Shown here piece after piece: positions 38,112-45,952 of a DNA stretch of 64,000 nucleotides. The notes under the pieces are model-generated. The model worked only from the letters and a program-made list of their open reading frames with translations, searched no databases and was not told where the DNA came from. Made by a program: the position numbers and the translations under genes. Source of the DNA: Actinomycetospora chibensis (lineage in GTDB: Bacteria; Actinomycetota; Actinomycetes; Mycobacteriales; Pseudonocardiaceae); the NCBI RefSeq assembly GCF_028737215.1, contig NZ_JAQZAM010000012.1:124001-188000 (forward strand), read 5' to 3'. The stretch's first letter is position 1, and every line of letters begins with the position of its first letter.

Positions 38112-38513
38112 TCAGACGATGCGGGACCCGAGCGCCGACTTGACGGCCCGGCTCGCACGGAACGCCCCGAGCACCTCGACCGAGGCGATCGTGGCCAGCG
38201 CGAGCTCGGGCGTGACGTCGTCGGCGACGGTGGCGAGCCCCAGCACCCGGATGTGCACCTGCTCGCCCCGGTCACGCATCGCCTCCAGCTCACGGCGGGA
38301 GAAGTGCTGCGTGCCGAGCACGAGGGTGCGGCGCGCGACCGTGTGCTCGATCGCGGGGGCGCTCGCCGTGAGCTGGTTGCGCACGGCGGTGCGGATGAAG
38401 TCGGTGCGGTTGGTGAAGTGTCCTTCCTGCACCAGGAGGTCGATCCGGCCGAGGTCGACCGGCCCGAGGTTCACGGTGATCTTCTCGGTACGGTCCGGCT
38501 CACCGGCCATCAT
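38112..38513 (-). CDS. Ribbon-helix-helix (CopG-like) regulator
   Basis: 133 residues. KITVNLGPVDLGRIDLLVQEGHFTNRTDFIRTAVRNQL is an N-terminal ribbon-helix-helix DNA-binding domain. The rest (about residues 55-133) is a helical domain I do not recognise. The ATG at 38513 has GGGGAGGG just upstream; another ATG follows directly. It is followed by the PHB-depolymerase-like esterase, so it may control that gene or polymer-related genes. Not a toxin-antitoxin antitoxin by context, since no toxin gene is adjacent. Confidence 0.78.
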   Translation of the reverse strand: MMAGEPDRTEKITVNLGPVDLGRIDLLVQEGHFTNRTDFIRTAVRNQLTASAPAIEHTVARRTLVLGTQHFSRRELEAMRDRGEQVHIRVLGLATVADDVTPELALATIASVEVLGAFRASRAVKSALGSRIV

Positions 38514-38616
38514 GCCCTCCCCACGCCATCCATGTGGATGGTGCACGGAGGGCGGGGCGCGCGCAAGTCCGCGTCGCGGGTGCAGGGATTCTCGACACGA
38601 CCGCACCCGGTCTGGG

Positions 38617-38622
38617 TAGCGT
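38617..38622 (+). promoter_or_regulatory. Leaderless -10 element of the UGSC operon (TAGCGT)
   Basis: TAGCGT ends 7 bases before the GTG at 38630, matching the leaderless pattern elsewhere. No ribosome-binding site is seen. Confidence 0.4.
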
Positions 38623-38629
38623 GCCGTCC

Positions 38630-40078
38630 GTGCCCACGACGGTGTCCGCCCCCGTCCCCGACGACGGGCTCGTCGTGGTGGTCAAGCAGGACTGCCCGAC
38701 CTGCCAGCTGGTCGCTCCGGTGCTCGGGGACCTCGACGCGACCGTCTACAGCCAGGACGACCCAACGTTCCCGGACGGCGTCGCCGTCGTCGACGACACC
38801 GGCCTCGACGCGAGCCTCGCACTGGGCATCGACGTGGTCCCGACGCTGCTGCGCCGCCGGGGCGGCGCCGAGACCGACCGCGCCGAGGGCTGGGACCGGG
38901 CGCGCTGGCGCGAGCTGTCCGGCGTCGCCGGCCTCGGCGCGGAGCTCACCGACTGGAAGCCGGGCTGCGGCTCGCGCACCCACGATCCGGCGGTGGCCGA
39001 GGAGCTGCTGGTGCGCACCCGCGGGCACGAACTGCACGCCCGGCGCGTGGAGCTCGCCGGGCTCGAGGACGAGGCCGAGGCGCTCTACGACCGCGGCTGG
39101 ACCGACGGGCTCCCGGTGGTGGCGCCGACGCCGGCGCGCGTGCTGCGGATGCTGGCCGGGACGTCACGGGCGCCCGACGAGGTCGTCGCCACCGTGCCGC
39201 CGAACCTCGTGCCGGCGACCGTCGAGAAGGTCGCCATCAACGCCGTCCTCGCGGGCTGCCGCCCCGAGTACCTCCCCGTGGTGCTCGCCGCCGTCGAGGC
39301 CGCCTGCGCCGAGGAGTTCAACGCCCACGGCCTGCTCGCCACCACGTGGGGCGCCGCGCCGGCCGTCCTGGTCCACGGCCCGATCGCGTGCCGGATCGGG
39401 GTCAACACCGGGGGCAACGCGCTGGGGCAGGGCACCCGGGCGAACTCAACGATCGGGCGCGCGCTGCAGCTGGTGATCCGCAACGTCGGTGGCGGGCGTC
39501 CCGGCGAGGTCGACCGCGCGACCCTGGGCCAGCCCGGCAAGGTGGGGCTCTGCTTCGCCGAGGACGAGCAGCGCTCGCCGTGGGAGCCGCTCTCGGTCTC
39601 GCGCGGGGTCCCGGCGGGGGCCTCGGCGGTGACGGTGTTCGCCGCCGAGGGCGCCCACGGCGTCGTCGACCAGATCTCGCGGACGCCCGAGTCGCTGGCG
39701 CGGTCGCTCGCCCGGGGGCTGCGCGGCGTCGGGCACCCCAAGCTCGCGCCCGGGTTCGACGCGGTGCTCGTGGTCGTCCCCGAGCACACCGCGGTCTTCG
39801 CCGAGGCGGGCTGGGACCGGGCCCGCCTGCACGCCGAGCTCGACGAGCTGCTCCTGCTGGCGCCCGAGGAGATCGCGCGCGGCGCCGACGGCATCGACGA
39901 GGGCATGCCGGCGCCACGGCACCGGCCGCTGGGGCCGCGTCCGAAGTTCCGTCCCGGCGGGCTGATGATCGCCGTCGCCGGCGGGGGAGCGGGGAAGTTC
40001 TCCGCCGTCCTCGGCGGCTGGGTCGGCGGCCCCGGCGGCAGCACGCCCGTCACCCGCGTCATCGAGGAGGACCCGTGA
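38630..40078 (+). CDS. Thioredoxin-fold protein with UGSC-associated domain
   Basis: 482 residues. The N-terminal 105 residues look like a thioredoxin fold: KQDCPTCQLVAP gives a CxxC pair (Cys22, Cys25), and GIDVVPTLL the cis-proline. KPGCGSRTHDP carries a further Cys. The large C-terminal domain (YDRGWTDGLPVVAPTPARVLRML, PPNLVPATVEKVAINAVLAGCRPEYLPVVLAA, CRIGVNTGGNALGQG) is found next to UGSC proteins. Predicted cytosolic redox partner of the selenoprotein with which it is translationally coupled (GTGA overlap at 40075). GTG at 38630 chosen because the thioredoxin fold starts soon after and a -10 lies before it. Confidence 0.78.
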   Translation: MPTTVSAPVPDDGLVVVVKQDCPTCQLVAPVLGDLDATVYSQDDPTFPDGVAVVDDTGLDASLALGIDVVPTLLRRRGGAETDRAEGWDRARWRELSGVAGLGAELTDWKPGCGSRTHDPAVAEELLVRTRGHELHARRVELAGLEDEAEALYDRGWTDGLPVVAPTPARVLRMLAGTSRAPDEVVATVPPNLVPATVEKVAINAVLAGCRPEYLPVVLAAVEAACAEEFNAHGLLATTWGAAPAVLVHGPIACRIGVNTGGNALGQGTRANSTIGRALQLVIRNVGGGRPGEVDRATLGQPGKVGLCFAEDEQRSPWEPLSVSRGVPAGASAVTVFAAEGAHGVVDQISRTPESLARSLARGLRGVGHPKLAPGFDAVLVVVPEHTAVFAEAGWDRARLHAELDELLLLAPEEIARGADGIDEGMPAPRHRPLGPRPKFRPGGLMIAVAGGGAGKFSAVLGGWVGGPGGSTPVTRVIEEDP

Positions 40079-40611
40079 GCTCCCTGATCGTCCTGGACCC
40101 CACCGACGAGGCACGCCCCGCCGCCCGCACCGTCGGGCCGCGTCCCGACGACCTCGCCGGGCGCACCGTCGGGCTGCTCGACATCTCGAAGCCCCGCGGC
40201 GAGGTCTTCCTCGACCGCCTGGAGACCCTGCTCGCCGAGCGGGGCGCGGCGGTCCGGCGCTACGCCAAGCCGACCTTCACCCGCCCCGCGCCCGCCGACC
40301 TGCGCGCGGAGATCGCCGCCGAGTGCGACGTGGTGATCGAGGCCCTCGCCGATTGAGGCTCGTGCACGTCGTGCAGTGTGCACGACCTCGCCGCCCTCGA
40401 GGCCGACGGCGTGACGGCCACGTTCGTCGCGTCCACGGAGTTCGTCTCCGCCACCGACGCGCAGGCGCGCGCCCTCGGCTTCGCCGGCGTGCCGGCGGTC
40501 TACGTCGCCCACCCGATCCAGGACCGCACCGACGCGGAGATGGCCGCGCTCGCCGACGAGGCGCTGCCGCGGGTCCTCGCAGCGGTCACCGGGGACACCG
40601 CGGGCCCCTGA
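40075..40611 (+). CDS. UGSC-family selenoprotein (in-frame TGA = selenocysteine)
   Basis: 178 residues if TGA at 40354-40356 is read as selenocysteine (residue 94). Before it: IAAECDVVIEALAD; after it: G-S-C-T-S-C-S-V-H-D-L, so the motif is U-G-S-C exactly. The frame stays open for 85 further codons (VTATFVASTEFVSATDAQARALGF, then VPAVYVAHPIQD), which is the conserved C-terminal half of the UGSC family. The family is known to have Cys or Sec at this site. A SECIS-like hairpin starts at the TGA. A standard gene caller would report a 93-residue protein and perhaps a 77-residue fragment from 40378. Redox chemistry is likely; substrate unknown. Confidence 0.9.
40354..40389 (+). promoter_or_regulatory. 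Bacterial SECIS element with Sec UGA codon
   Basis: Directly at the UGA, GAGG (40355-40358) pairs with CCTC (40386-40389). After a bulged C, TCGTGCAC (40360-40367) pairs with GTGCACGA (40378-40385). The apical loop is ten bases, 40368-40377. Position and size match SelB-binding bacterial SECIS hairpins. Confidence 0.85.
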
Positions 40612-40669
40612 AGGACGGGGCGACGGACCCCGGTGCGGTGTCCCGGGGCGGGCGTGGTTGCCTGACCCG

Positions 40670-41605
40670 ATGGCACCGGTGGGGTGGCGGCCACGCGTCC
40701 GCCGGCCGATGACCGGCCGGGTGGCGCCGTCGTGGCGGCGCCTGCGCGAGACCCGGCGGCTCTACCGCGCCCGCCACGGTGACCACCTCGCCGCCGCGGT
40801 CACGTTCTTCACCGTGCTCGCCCTCGTGCCGCTGCTGATGCTCGCGGTGTCCGTGGTCGGGTTCGTGCTGTCCTCGAGCCAGAGCGTGTTCGCCCAGGTG
40901 GAGAGCCTCCTCGCGGTGGCCCTGCCCCAGCCGGTGAGCGTGGAGGTCGTCGACGTCGTCCACGTCGTCGTGGCCGAGCGCGGGACCCTCGGCGCGCTCG
41001 CACTGGCGGCCGCGGCGATCTCCGGCTGGAGCTGGATCAGCCACCTGCGCGACGCCGTGACCGCGCTGCTGGGACGGCCGTGCCCGGAGCACCGGCTGCG
41101 CCACGCGGTCTCGGACGTCGGTGCGCTGCTGGGCATCGGCGTCGCGCTGGCCGTCTCGTTCGCGCTGGCGTCGCTGACCGGCGTCCTGGGGAGGCGGCTG
41201 CTCGACCTCCTGGGCCTGACCAGCACCCTCGGCGCCCGGGCGCTGCTGGCGGTCGGGTCGATCGCGATCGGGCTGGCCGCGAACTGGCTCGTCGTCGCGT
41301 GGTGCCTGGCCCACCTGCCGCGCCCGGCGCGGGCCCTGCGCCCGCTGCTGCCGGCGGCGGCGGTCGCCGCGGTGGGACTCGTCGTCCTGCAACAGATCGG
41401 TGGTCTGTACTTCCGTCTGATCGGCACCTCACCCGCGGTGGCGGCGCTGGGCGCCCTGGTCGGCTTCCTGCTGATCGTCTATCTCGTGGTCCGTTGGTTG
41501 TTCCTGGTCACGGTGTGGACCGACACCCGCGCACCGGAATCCGTCTCGGACCGCAGCGAGGCCGGCCGCACCGGGATCGAGCTCGTGGCCGATCTGGTCG
41601 GGTGA
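40670..41605 (+). CDS. YihY/virulence factor BrkB family membrane protein
   Basis: 311 residues, with about six membrane helices. RARHGDHLAAAVTFFTVLALVPLLMLAVSVVGFVL is the conserved first helix region (the family motif is HAAALTYY-like), and ISGWSWISHLRDAVTALLG, LGLTSTLGARALLAVGSIAIG and IGGLYFRLIGTSPAVAALGALVGFLLIVYLV are later family segments. Function is not established despite old names such as ribonuclease BN. The ATG at 40670 is used; a TTG four codons earlier and an ATG at 40709 are alternatives. It may or may not be expressed with the UGSC operon, 58 bases upstream. Confidence 0.86.
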   Translation: MAPVGWRPRVRRPMTGRVAPSWRRLRETRRLYRARHGDHLAAAVTFFTVLALVPLLMLAVSVVGFVLSSSQSVFAQVESLLAVALPQPVSVEVVDVVHVVVAERGTLGALALAAAAISGWSWISHLRDAVTALLGRPCPEHRLRHAVSDVGALLGIGVALAVSFALASLTGVLGRRLLDLLGLTSTLGARALLAVGSIAIGLAANWLVVAWCLAHLPRPARALRPLLPAAAVAAVGLVVLQQIGGLYFRLIGTSPAVAALGALVGFLLIVYLVVRWLFLVTVWTDTRAPESVSDRSEAGRTGIELVADLVG

Positions 41606-41737
41606 CATGACGGGGTCCTCGACGACCCCTGACCGACCCGCCATCCCTCGGGTGGCGTACGGAACATCGGATTCCCGGTGCTCTCGGGTTCACGGCGGGC
41701 ATACGCTGCTCCGCGAGATCCGGGAGGAGGCACCCAG

Positions 41738-43105
41738 ATGACCGTCGGCGCGGACGCCGGAATCGCGCATCGTGAGGCCGTGGACGCCGTGCGGCGGGGG
41801 CTCGCGGAGCTCCCCCCGGACGCCCCGGTGCGGCTGCGCAAGAAGACCTCGAACCTGTTCCGCTTCCGGGACGGCGGCGGTGCTCGCAGGGGGCTCGCCG
41901 TCGACGGGCTGGACCGCGTGCTGTCGGTCGACCCGGTGGCCCGTACCGCGGACGTGGCCGGGATGACGACCTATTCCGACCTCGTCGCCGCCACCCTCCC
42001 GCACGGGCTGATGCCGCTGGTGGTCCCGCAGCTCAAGACGATCACCCTCGGCGGCGCCGTCGTCGGGCTCGGCATCGAGTCGACGTCGTTCCGCGACGGC
42101 CTGCCGCACGAGTCCGTGATCGAGGCCGACGTCCTCACCGGCACCGGCGAGATCCTCTCGACCGTCGACCACCCCGATCTCCTCGCCGGCCTGCCCAACT
42201 CCTACGGCACGCTCGGGTACGCGCTGCGACTGCGCATCGAGCTCGCCCCGGTCCGCCCGTTCGTGCGGCTGCGCCACGTCCGATTCGGGACCGCCGAGGC
42301 GACCGCGACCGCGCTCGCCGAGATCACCGCGACCGGGCGGTGGGCGGGGGAGCGGGTGGACTTCTGCGACGGCACCGTGTTCTCCCCCCACGAGCACTAC
42401 CTCTCGCTCGGCGAGATGGTGGACAGCGCGCCGTACCTCTCGGACTACACCGGGCAGGGGATCTACTACCGGTCGATCCAGGCACGCGACACGGACTACC
42501 TGACGATCCACGACTACCTGTGGCGCTGGGACACCGACTGGTTCTGGTGCTCGCGGGCCCTCGGCGTGCAGAACCCGACGGTGCGGCGCCTGTGGCCGTC
42601 GCGCTATCGCCGCTCCGACGTCTACCGCCGTCTCGTCGCCCTGGACCGTCGCCTCGGCCTGTCGCAGGCGATCGCCCGCCGCAACGGGGCCGCCGGCGTC
42701 GAGCCGATCATCCAGGACGTCGAGGTGCCGGTCGACCGGCTCCCGGGTTTCCTCGAGTTCTTCCATCGGGAAATCGGCATCAGTCCGGTGTGGTTGTGCC
42801 CGTTGAAACAGCGTGACGGGCGTGCGTGGCCGCTCTACCCCCTGGCCCCGGACACCACCTACGTCAACGTCGGGTTCTGGTCCGACGCCGAGCTGGCGCC
42901 CGGCATGGCGCCCGACCATCACAATCGCCGCATCGAGCAGGTCCTGATGGCCCTGGACGGCCACAAGTCGCTGTACTCCACTGCGAGCTACACCCGCGAT
43001 GAGTTCGACGCGCTGTACGGGGGAGCGACGTACCGCGAGCTCAAGGCGCGGTACGACCCGGACGGTCGCCTCCCCGACCTCTACACCAAGACCGTGACGG
43101 GCTGA
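41738..43105 (+). CDS. tmsA: FAD-binding oxidoreductase for 10-methyl fatty acids (TmsA/BfaA-like)
   Basis: A 455-residue FAD-dependent oxidoreductase of the VAO/DHCR24-like type. FAD-binding signature: VDPVARTADVAGMTTYSDLVAATLPHG, then KTITLGGAVVGLGIESTSFRDGL (FAD pyrophosphate loop), then SVIEADVLTGTGEIL. The C-terminal part ends in YDPDGRLPDLYTKTV. It is followed, 11 bases on, by a cyclopropane-synthase-like methyltransferase. In actinobacteria this pair makes 10-methylstearic (tuberculostearic) acid; the oxidoreductase reduces the 10-methylene intermediate. GGGAGGAGG precedes the ATG; TACGCT (about 41703) may be the -10. Confidence 0.82.
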   Translation: MTVGADAGIAHREAVDAVRRGLAELPPDAPVRLRKKTSNLFRFRDGGGARRGLAVDGLDRVLSVDPVARTADVAGMTTYSDLVAATLPHGLMPLVVPQLKTITLGGAVVGLGIESTSFRDGLPHESVIEADVLTGTGEILSTVDHPDLLAGLPNSYGTLGYALRLRIELAPVRPFVRLRHVRFGTAEATATALAEITATGRWAGERVDFCDGTVFSPHEHYLSLGEMVDSAPYLSDYTGQGIYYRSIQARDTDYLTIHDYLWRWDTDWFWCSRALGVQNPTVRRLWPSRYRRSDVYRRLVALDRRLGLSQAIARRNGAAGVEPIIQDVEVPVDRLPGFLEFFHREIGISPVWLCPLKQRDGRAWPLYPLAPDTTYVNVGFWSDAELAPGMAPDHHNRRIEQVLMALDGHKSLYSTASYTRDEFDALYGGATYRELKARYDPDGRLPDLYTKTVTG

Positions 43106-43116
43106 GGAGGACAGAC

Positions 43117-44355
43117 GTGCAGGTCGCCGAGTTGTTCCGACCGGTACTGGGGGACGAGGCCCCGGTCGCCATCCGCGCCTACGACGGCAGCGCCTCGACG
43201 CCGTCGGCCGCCGATCCGGTGGCCACCGTCGACGTCCGCAGCGAGACCGCGCTCGCGTACCTCGCCGCCTCGCCGAACAGCCTGGGGCTGGCCCGGGCCT
43301 ACGTCTCCGGCCACCTCGACGTCGAGGGCAGCCTGTACCAGGCGCTGACGGCGATGAGCGAGCTGACGGTCTCCGACGTCACCCCGTCGACGCTGCTGAG
43401 GATGGCGGCGCGCATGGCGCCGCTGCGCTTCCGCCACCGCGTCGCGCCGCCGCCCGAGGAGCACCGCCAGCGCGGACGGCGGCACTCCAAGGACCGCGAC
43501 TCGACCGCGATCGAGCACCACTACGACGTCTCCAACCGCTTCTACGAGTTGGTGCTGGGCCCCTCGATGGCCTACACCTGCGCCGTCTACCCGTCGGAGA
43601 CCGCGACCCTCGAGGACGCGCAGTTCACCAAGCACGCGCTGGTCGCCGAGAAGCTCGACCTCCAGCCCGGGATGCGGCTGCTCGACGTCGGCTGCGGCTG
43701 GGGCCAGATGGCGATGCACGCCGCCGAGCACCACGGCGTGCAGGCGCTCGGCGTCACCCTCTCGCGGGACCAGGCCACCTGGGCGCAGAAGGAGGTCGCG
43801 CGGCGGGGGCTCGGCGACCTCGTCGAGATCCGGCACTCCGACTACCGCGACGTGTCCGAGGGCGACTTCGACGCGGTCAGCTCGATCGGACTCACCGAGC
43901 ACATCGGGCGCCGCAACATCTCGTCGTACTTCCGGTTCCTCTACGCGAAGCTGCGGCCGGGCGGGCGCCTGCTCAACCACTGCATCACCCGGCCCGATCA
44001 CCACCACCGCGCCGCGGCCGACCCGTTCATCGACCGCTACGTCTTTCCGGACGGCGAGCTGCTGCCGATCGGCTGGCTGATCTCGCGGATGAACGCGGCC
44101 GGCTTCGAGATCCGTCACGAGGAGAACCTGCGGGAGCACTACTCCCGGACGCTCGCCGGGTGGTCGGCGAACCTCGAGGAGCACTGGGACGCCTGCGTCG
44201 AGGAGGCCGGCGAGGGACGGGCCCGGGTGTGGAGGCTCTACATGCCCGCGTGCCAGGTCGGGTTCGACGTGAACAACATCCAGCTGCACCAGGTGCTGGG
44301 CATCAAGCTCGGCCCCGACGCCCGCTCCGGCTTCCCGCTGCGTCCCGCGTACTGA
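43117..44355 (+). CDS. tmsB: SAM-dependent fatty acid C10-methyltransferase (TmsB/BfaB-like)
   Basis: A 412-residue cyclopropane-fatty-acid-synthase-family enzyme. The N-terminal domain is about 130 residues. The catalytic half has AIEHHYDVSNRFYELVLGPSMAYTCAVY, motif I MRLLDVGCGWGQMAMHAAEHHG, GVTLSRDQATWAQ and IGLTEHIGRRN, with the Glu and His of the bicarbonate site. It transfers a methylene/methyl group to the double bond of oleoyl phospholipids. With tmsA upstream it makes 10-methyl branched lipids. The 3' end overlaps the convergent sigma factor gene by 53 bases. Confidence 0.84.
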   Translation: MQVAELFRPVLGDEAPVAIRAYDGSASTPSAADPVATVDVRSETALAYLAASPNSLGLARAYVSGHLDVEGSLYQALTAMSELTVSDVTPSTLLRMAARMAPLRFRHRVAPPPEEHRQRGRRHSKDRDSTAIEHHYDVSNRFYELVLGPSMAYTCAVYPSETATLEDAQFTKHALVAEKLDLQPGMRLLDVGCGWGQMAMHAAEHHGVQALGVTLSRDQATWAQKEVARRGLGDLVEIRHSDYRDVSEGDFDAVSSIGLTEHIGRRNISSYFRFLYAKLRPGGRLLNHCITRPDHHHRAAADPFIDRYVFPDGELLPIGWLISRMNAAGFEIRHEENLREHYSRTLAGWSANLEEHWDACVEEAGEGRARVWRLYMPACQVGFDVNNIQLHQVLGIKLGPDARSGFPLRPAY

Positions 44356-44956
44356 AGATCCCGCGCGGCGGGGTGTCGTCGGGCCCGGCCCGGTCGTCGG
44401 GTTCGTTGAGCACGCCGCGCAGCTTGGCGACCGCGCGGTGCTGGGCGACCCGCACCGCGCCGGGCGTCGAGCCGACGGCGAGCGCGGTCTCCTCGGCGGA
44501 GAGGCCGACGACCACCCGCAGGACCAGGATCTCGCGCTGCTTGGGCGGCAGCTGCGCGAGCAGGGCGCGCATCTCGGCGCTCGCCGACGCCTCGAGCGCG
44601 TGCTGCTCGGGACCCGCGGCGTCGGTGAAGCCCTCGGGGACGTCGTCGGTGGGCTCGGAGCGGTCGCGGCCCGCGTGGCGGTGGGCGTCGACCACCTTGT
44701 GCGCGGCGATGCCGTAGACGAAGGCGAGGAACGGCTTCCCCTGGTCGGTGTAGGTCGGCAGCGATTTCAGGACGGCCAGGCAGACCTCCTGGGCGACGTC
44801 GTCCGCAGCCATCCCGGAACGCTCGGTGCCCAGCCGGGAGCGGCAGTAGCGCACGACCAGGGGGCGCAGGATCACCAGCAGTTGGTTGAGCGCGGCCTTG
44901 TCGCCGGCCACCACCGCAGCGACCAGCCGGTCGATCTCGTCGGACTCCTCGGTCAC
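44303..44956 (-). CDS. sigD: ECF sigma factor, SigD-like
   Basis: 217 residues. Region 2: LVAAVVAGDKAALNQLLVILRPLVVRYCRSRLG, DDVAQEVCLAVLKSLPTY and FLAFVYGIAAHKVVDAHRHAGRD. Region 4: RALLAQLPPKQREILVLRVVVGLSAEETALAVGSTPGAVRVAQHRAVAKLR. The match is to actinobacterial SigD rather than to stress-type SigE/SigH. The C-terminal tail of about 40 residues runs into the tmsB end on the opposite strand. The GTG at 44956 is the only start that keeps the N-terminal ESDEIDRL helix. No anti-sigma factor gene is adjacent. Confidence 0.88.
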   Translation of the reverse strand: MTEESDEIDRLVAAVVAGDKAALNQLLVILRPLVVRYCRSRLGTERSGMAADDVAQEVCLAVLKSLPTYTDQGKPFLAFVYGIAAHKVVDAHRHAGRDRSEPTDDVPEGFTDAAGPEQHALEASASAEMRALLAQLPPKQREILVLRVVVGLSAEETALAVGSTPGAVRVAQHRAVAKLRGVLNEPDDRAGPDDTPPRGIFSTRDAAGSRSGRRGRA

Positions 44957-45227
44957 GGGCTACTCCGCCGCCCGCTCCGCGGTGCCCCCACCGCCGCGCG
45001 TCCCACACGTCCCCCCACGTCGACTGAACGTGACCGGCGATCACTCTCCGGAGATACGGAGTCCGTCACGCGATCCGGTCGTGTCCTCACCGTGCTCGAT
45101 GCGCCGCGAGCTGTGAAGGAGGCGCGCGGTCGGCGGCGCCACGAACCGGTCAGCGGCCGATCGGTCGTGTCCGATGCGTCGTGTGCGCGCCATCACCGGT
45201 CGGTTGGCTCCGACGAGCGGATCTCGA
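44957..45227. other. 271-base intergenic region upstream of sigD
   Basis: Holds the sigD promoter and the 3' flank of the TetR gene. A small hairpin (CTCCG-GAGATA-CGGAG, about 45046-45061) and several GGTCG/CGGTC repeats are the only structures seen. No coding sequence is supported. Confidence 0.5.
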
Positions 45228-45890
45228 TCACGAGGCGGGACGCCGGCGGTCGGGCGCCAGCACGGCCTCGCACATGGCGTCGCCGACCCAGTCCTCGTAC
45301 TGCTCGCCGGTCCAGCCGCGCCCGCCGGTGAGGAGATGCCAGATCTCGACGCTGTTGAGCGTCCACAGGCGGTCGCGGGCGACGTCCTCGGCGAGGCCGG
45401 GGGAGAGGGCCCCGAGCTCGACCACGCGACCGACGACCATGCCGGTGCCGATCAGGCGTTCCTGGTCGGTGGTCGCCCGCAGGGCCACGAGGTCCGGGTC
45501 GCCGGAGAGCGCGCCCGCGCCGATCTGCAGCGCCAGCGGCCCGAGGCGGTCCAGCAGCGACCGCCCGAGTCGCGCGTAGCCCCGCAGGAACGCCGCCGGG
45601 TCGGGATCGGCGTACAGCGCGCGCACCTCGGGCCGCTCGGCCAACGGGACGTCCTGCGCGTCGCCGGCGAGGACGAGGTCGTAGCCCTCCTTGAGCAGCG
45701 CGGCCTTCGTCCCGAACCCGTTGTAGACCGTCTGCGCCGACACACCCGCGGCCTTCGCCACCGAGGCCACCGACGTCGTGGCGTACCCCTGGGCCACGAA
45801 CTGCTCGACGGCGGTCAGGGCGATGTGCTGGCGCGTCAGGGCGGCCCGGCGCTCGCGGCCGGAGGCGTCGTACCGACGACGTGCCGACAT
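45228..45890 (-). CDS. TetR-family transcription regulator
   Basis: 220 residues. The N-terminal helix-turn-helix is TRQHIALTAVEQFVAQGYATTSVASVAKAAGVSAQTVYNGFGTKAALLKEGYD, the TetR signature; the rest is an all-helical ligand domain with no recognisable family. ATG at 45890 (SARRRYDASG) chosen; a longer frame to 45935 has no site. It is divergent from the DUF1772 gene, with a palindromic operator and overlapping promoter in the 62-base spacer, so it probably represses that gene and itself. Confidence 0.88.
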   Translation of the reverse strand: MSARRRYDASGRERRAALTRQHIALTAVEQFVAQGYATTSVASVAKAAGVSAQTVYNGFGTKAALLKEGYDLVLAGDAQDVPLAERPEVRALYADPDPAAFLRGYARLGRSLLDRLGPLALQIGAGALSGDPDLVALRATTDQERLIGTGMVVGRVVELGALSPGLAEDVARDRLWTLNSVEIWHLLTGGRGWTGEQYEDWVGDAMCEAVLAPDRRRPAS

Positions 45891-45895
45891 TTCGT

Positions 45896-45930
45896 TTGAC
45901 TCCAACCCAAATAGAGTTAGTCTCACTCTA
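45896..45930 (+). promoter_or_regulatory. Promoter with TetR operator between the divergent genes
   Basis: TTGACT (45896-45901), 16 bases, TAGTCT (45918-45923). A 19-base inverted repeat TAGAGT-N7-ACTCTA (45912-45930) covers the -10. GGGAGGA precedes the ATG at 45953. Confidence 0.65.
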
Positions 45931-45952
45931 ACCAAAGAGTGGGAGGACGGCG

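Noticed and set aside
34667-38293. 1208-residue minus-strand frame
   Set aside because: Covers several real genes on both strands and consists of Arg/Pro repeats; high-GC artefact.
38112-38513. RHH gene as an antitoxin
   Set aside because: The neighbouring gene is an esterase, not a toxin, and the C-terminal domain is larger than a typical antitoxin tail.
40378-40611. Separate 77-residue gene starting at GTG 40378
   Set aside because: It is in frame with the upstream gene, its start codon lies inside the hairpin, and the 7 codons between TGA and GTG encode the conserved GSCTSCS motif. The selenocysteine reading explains all of this.
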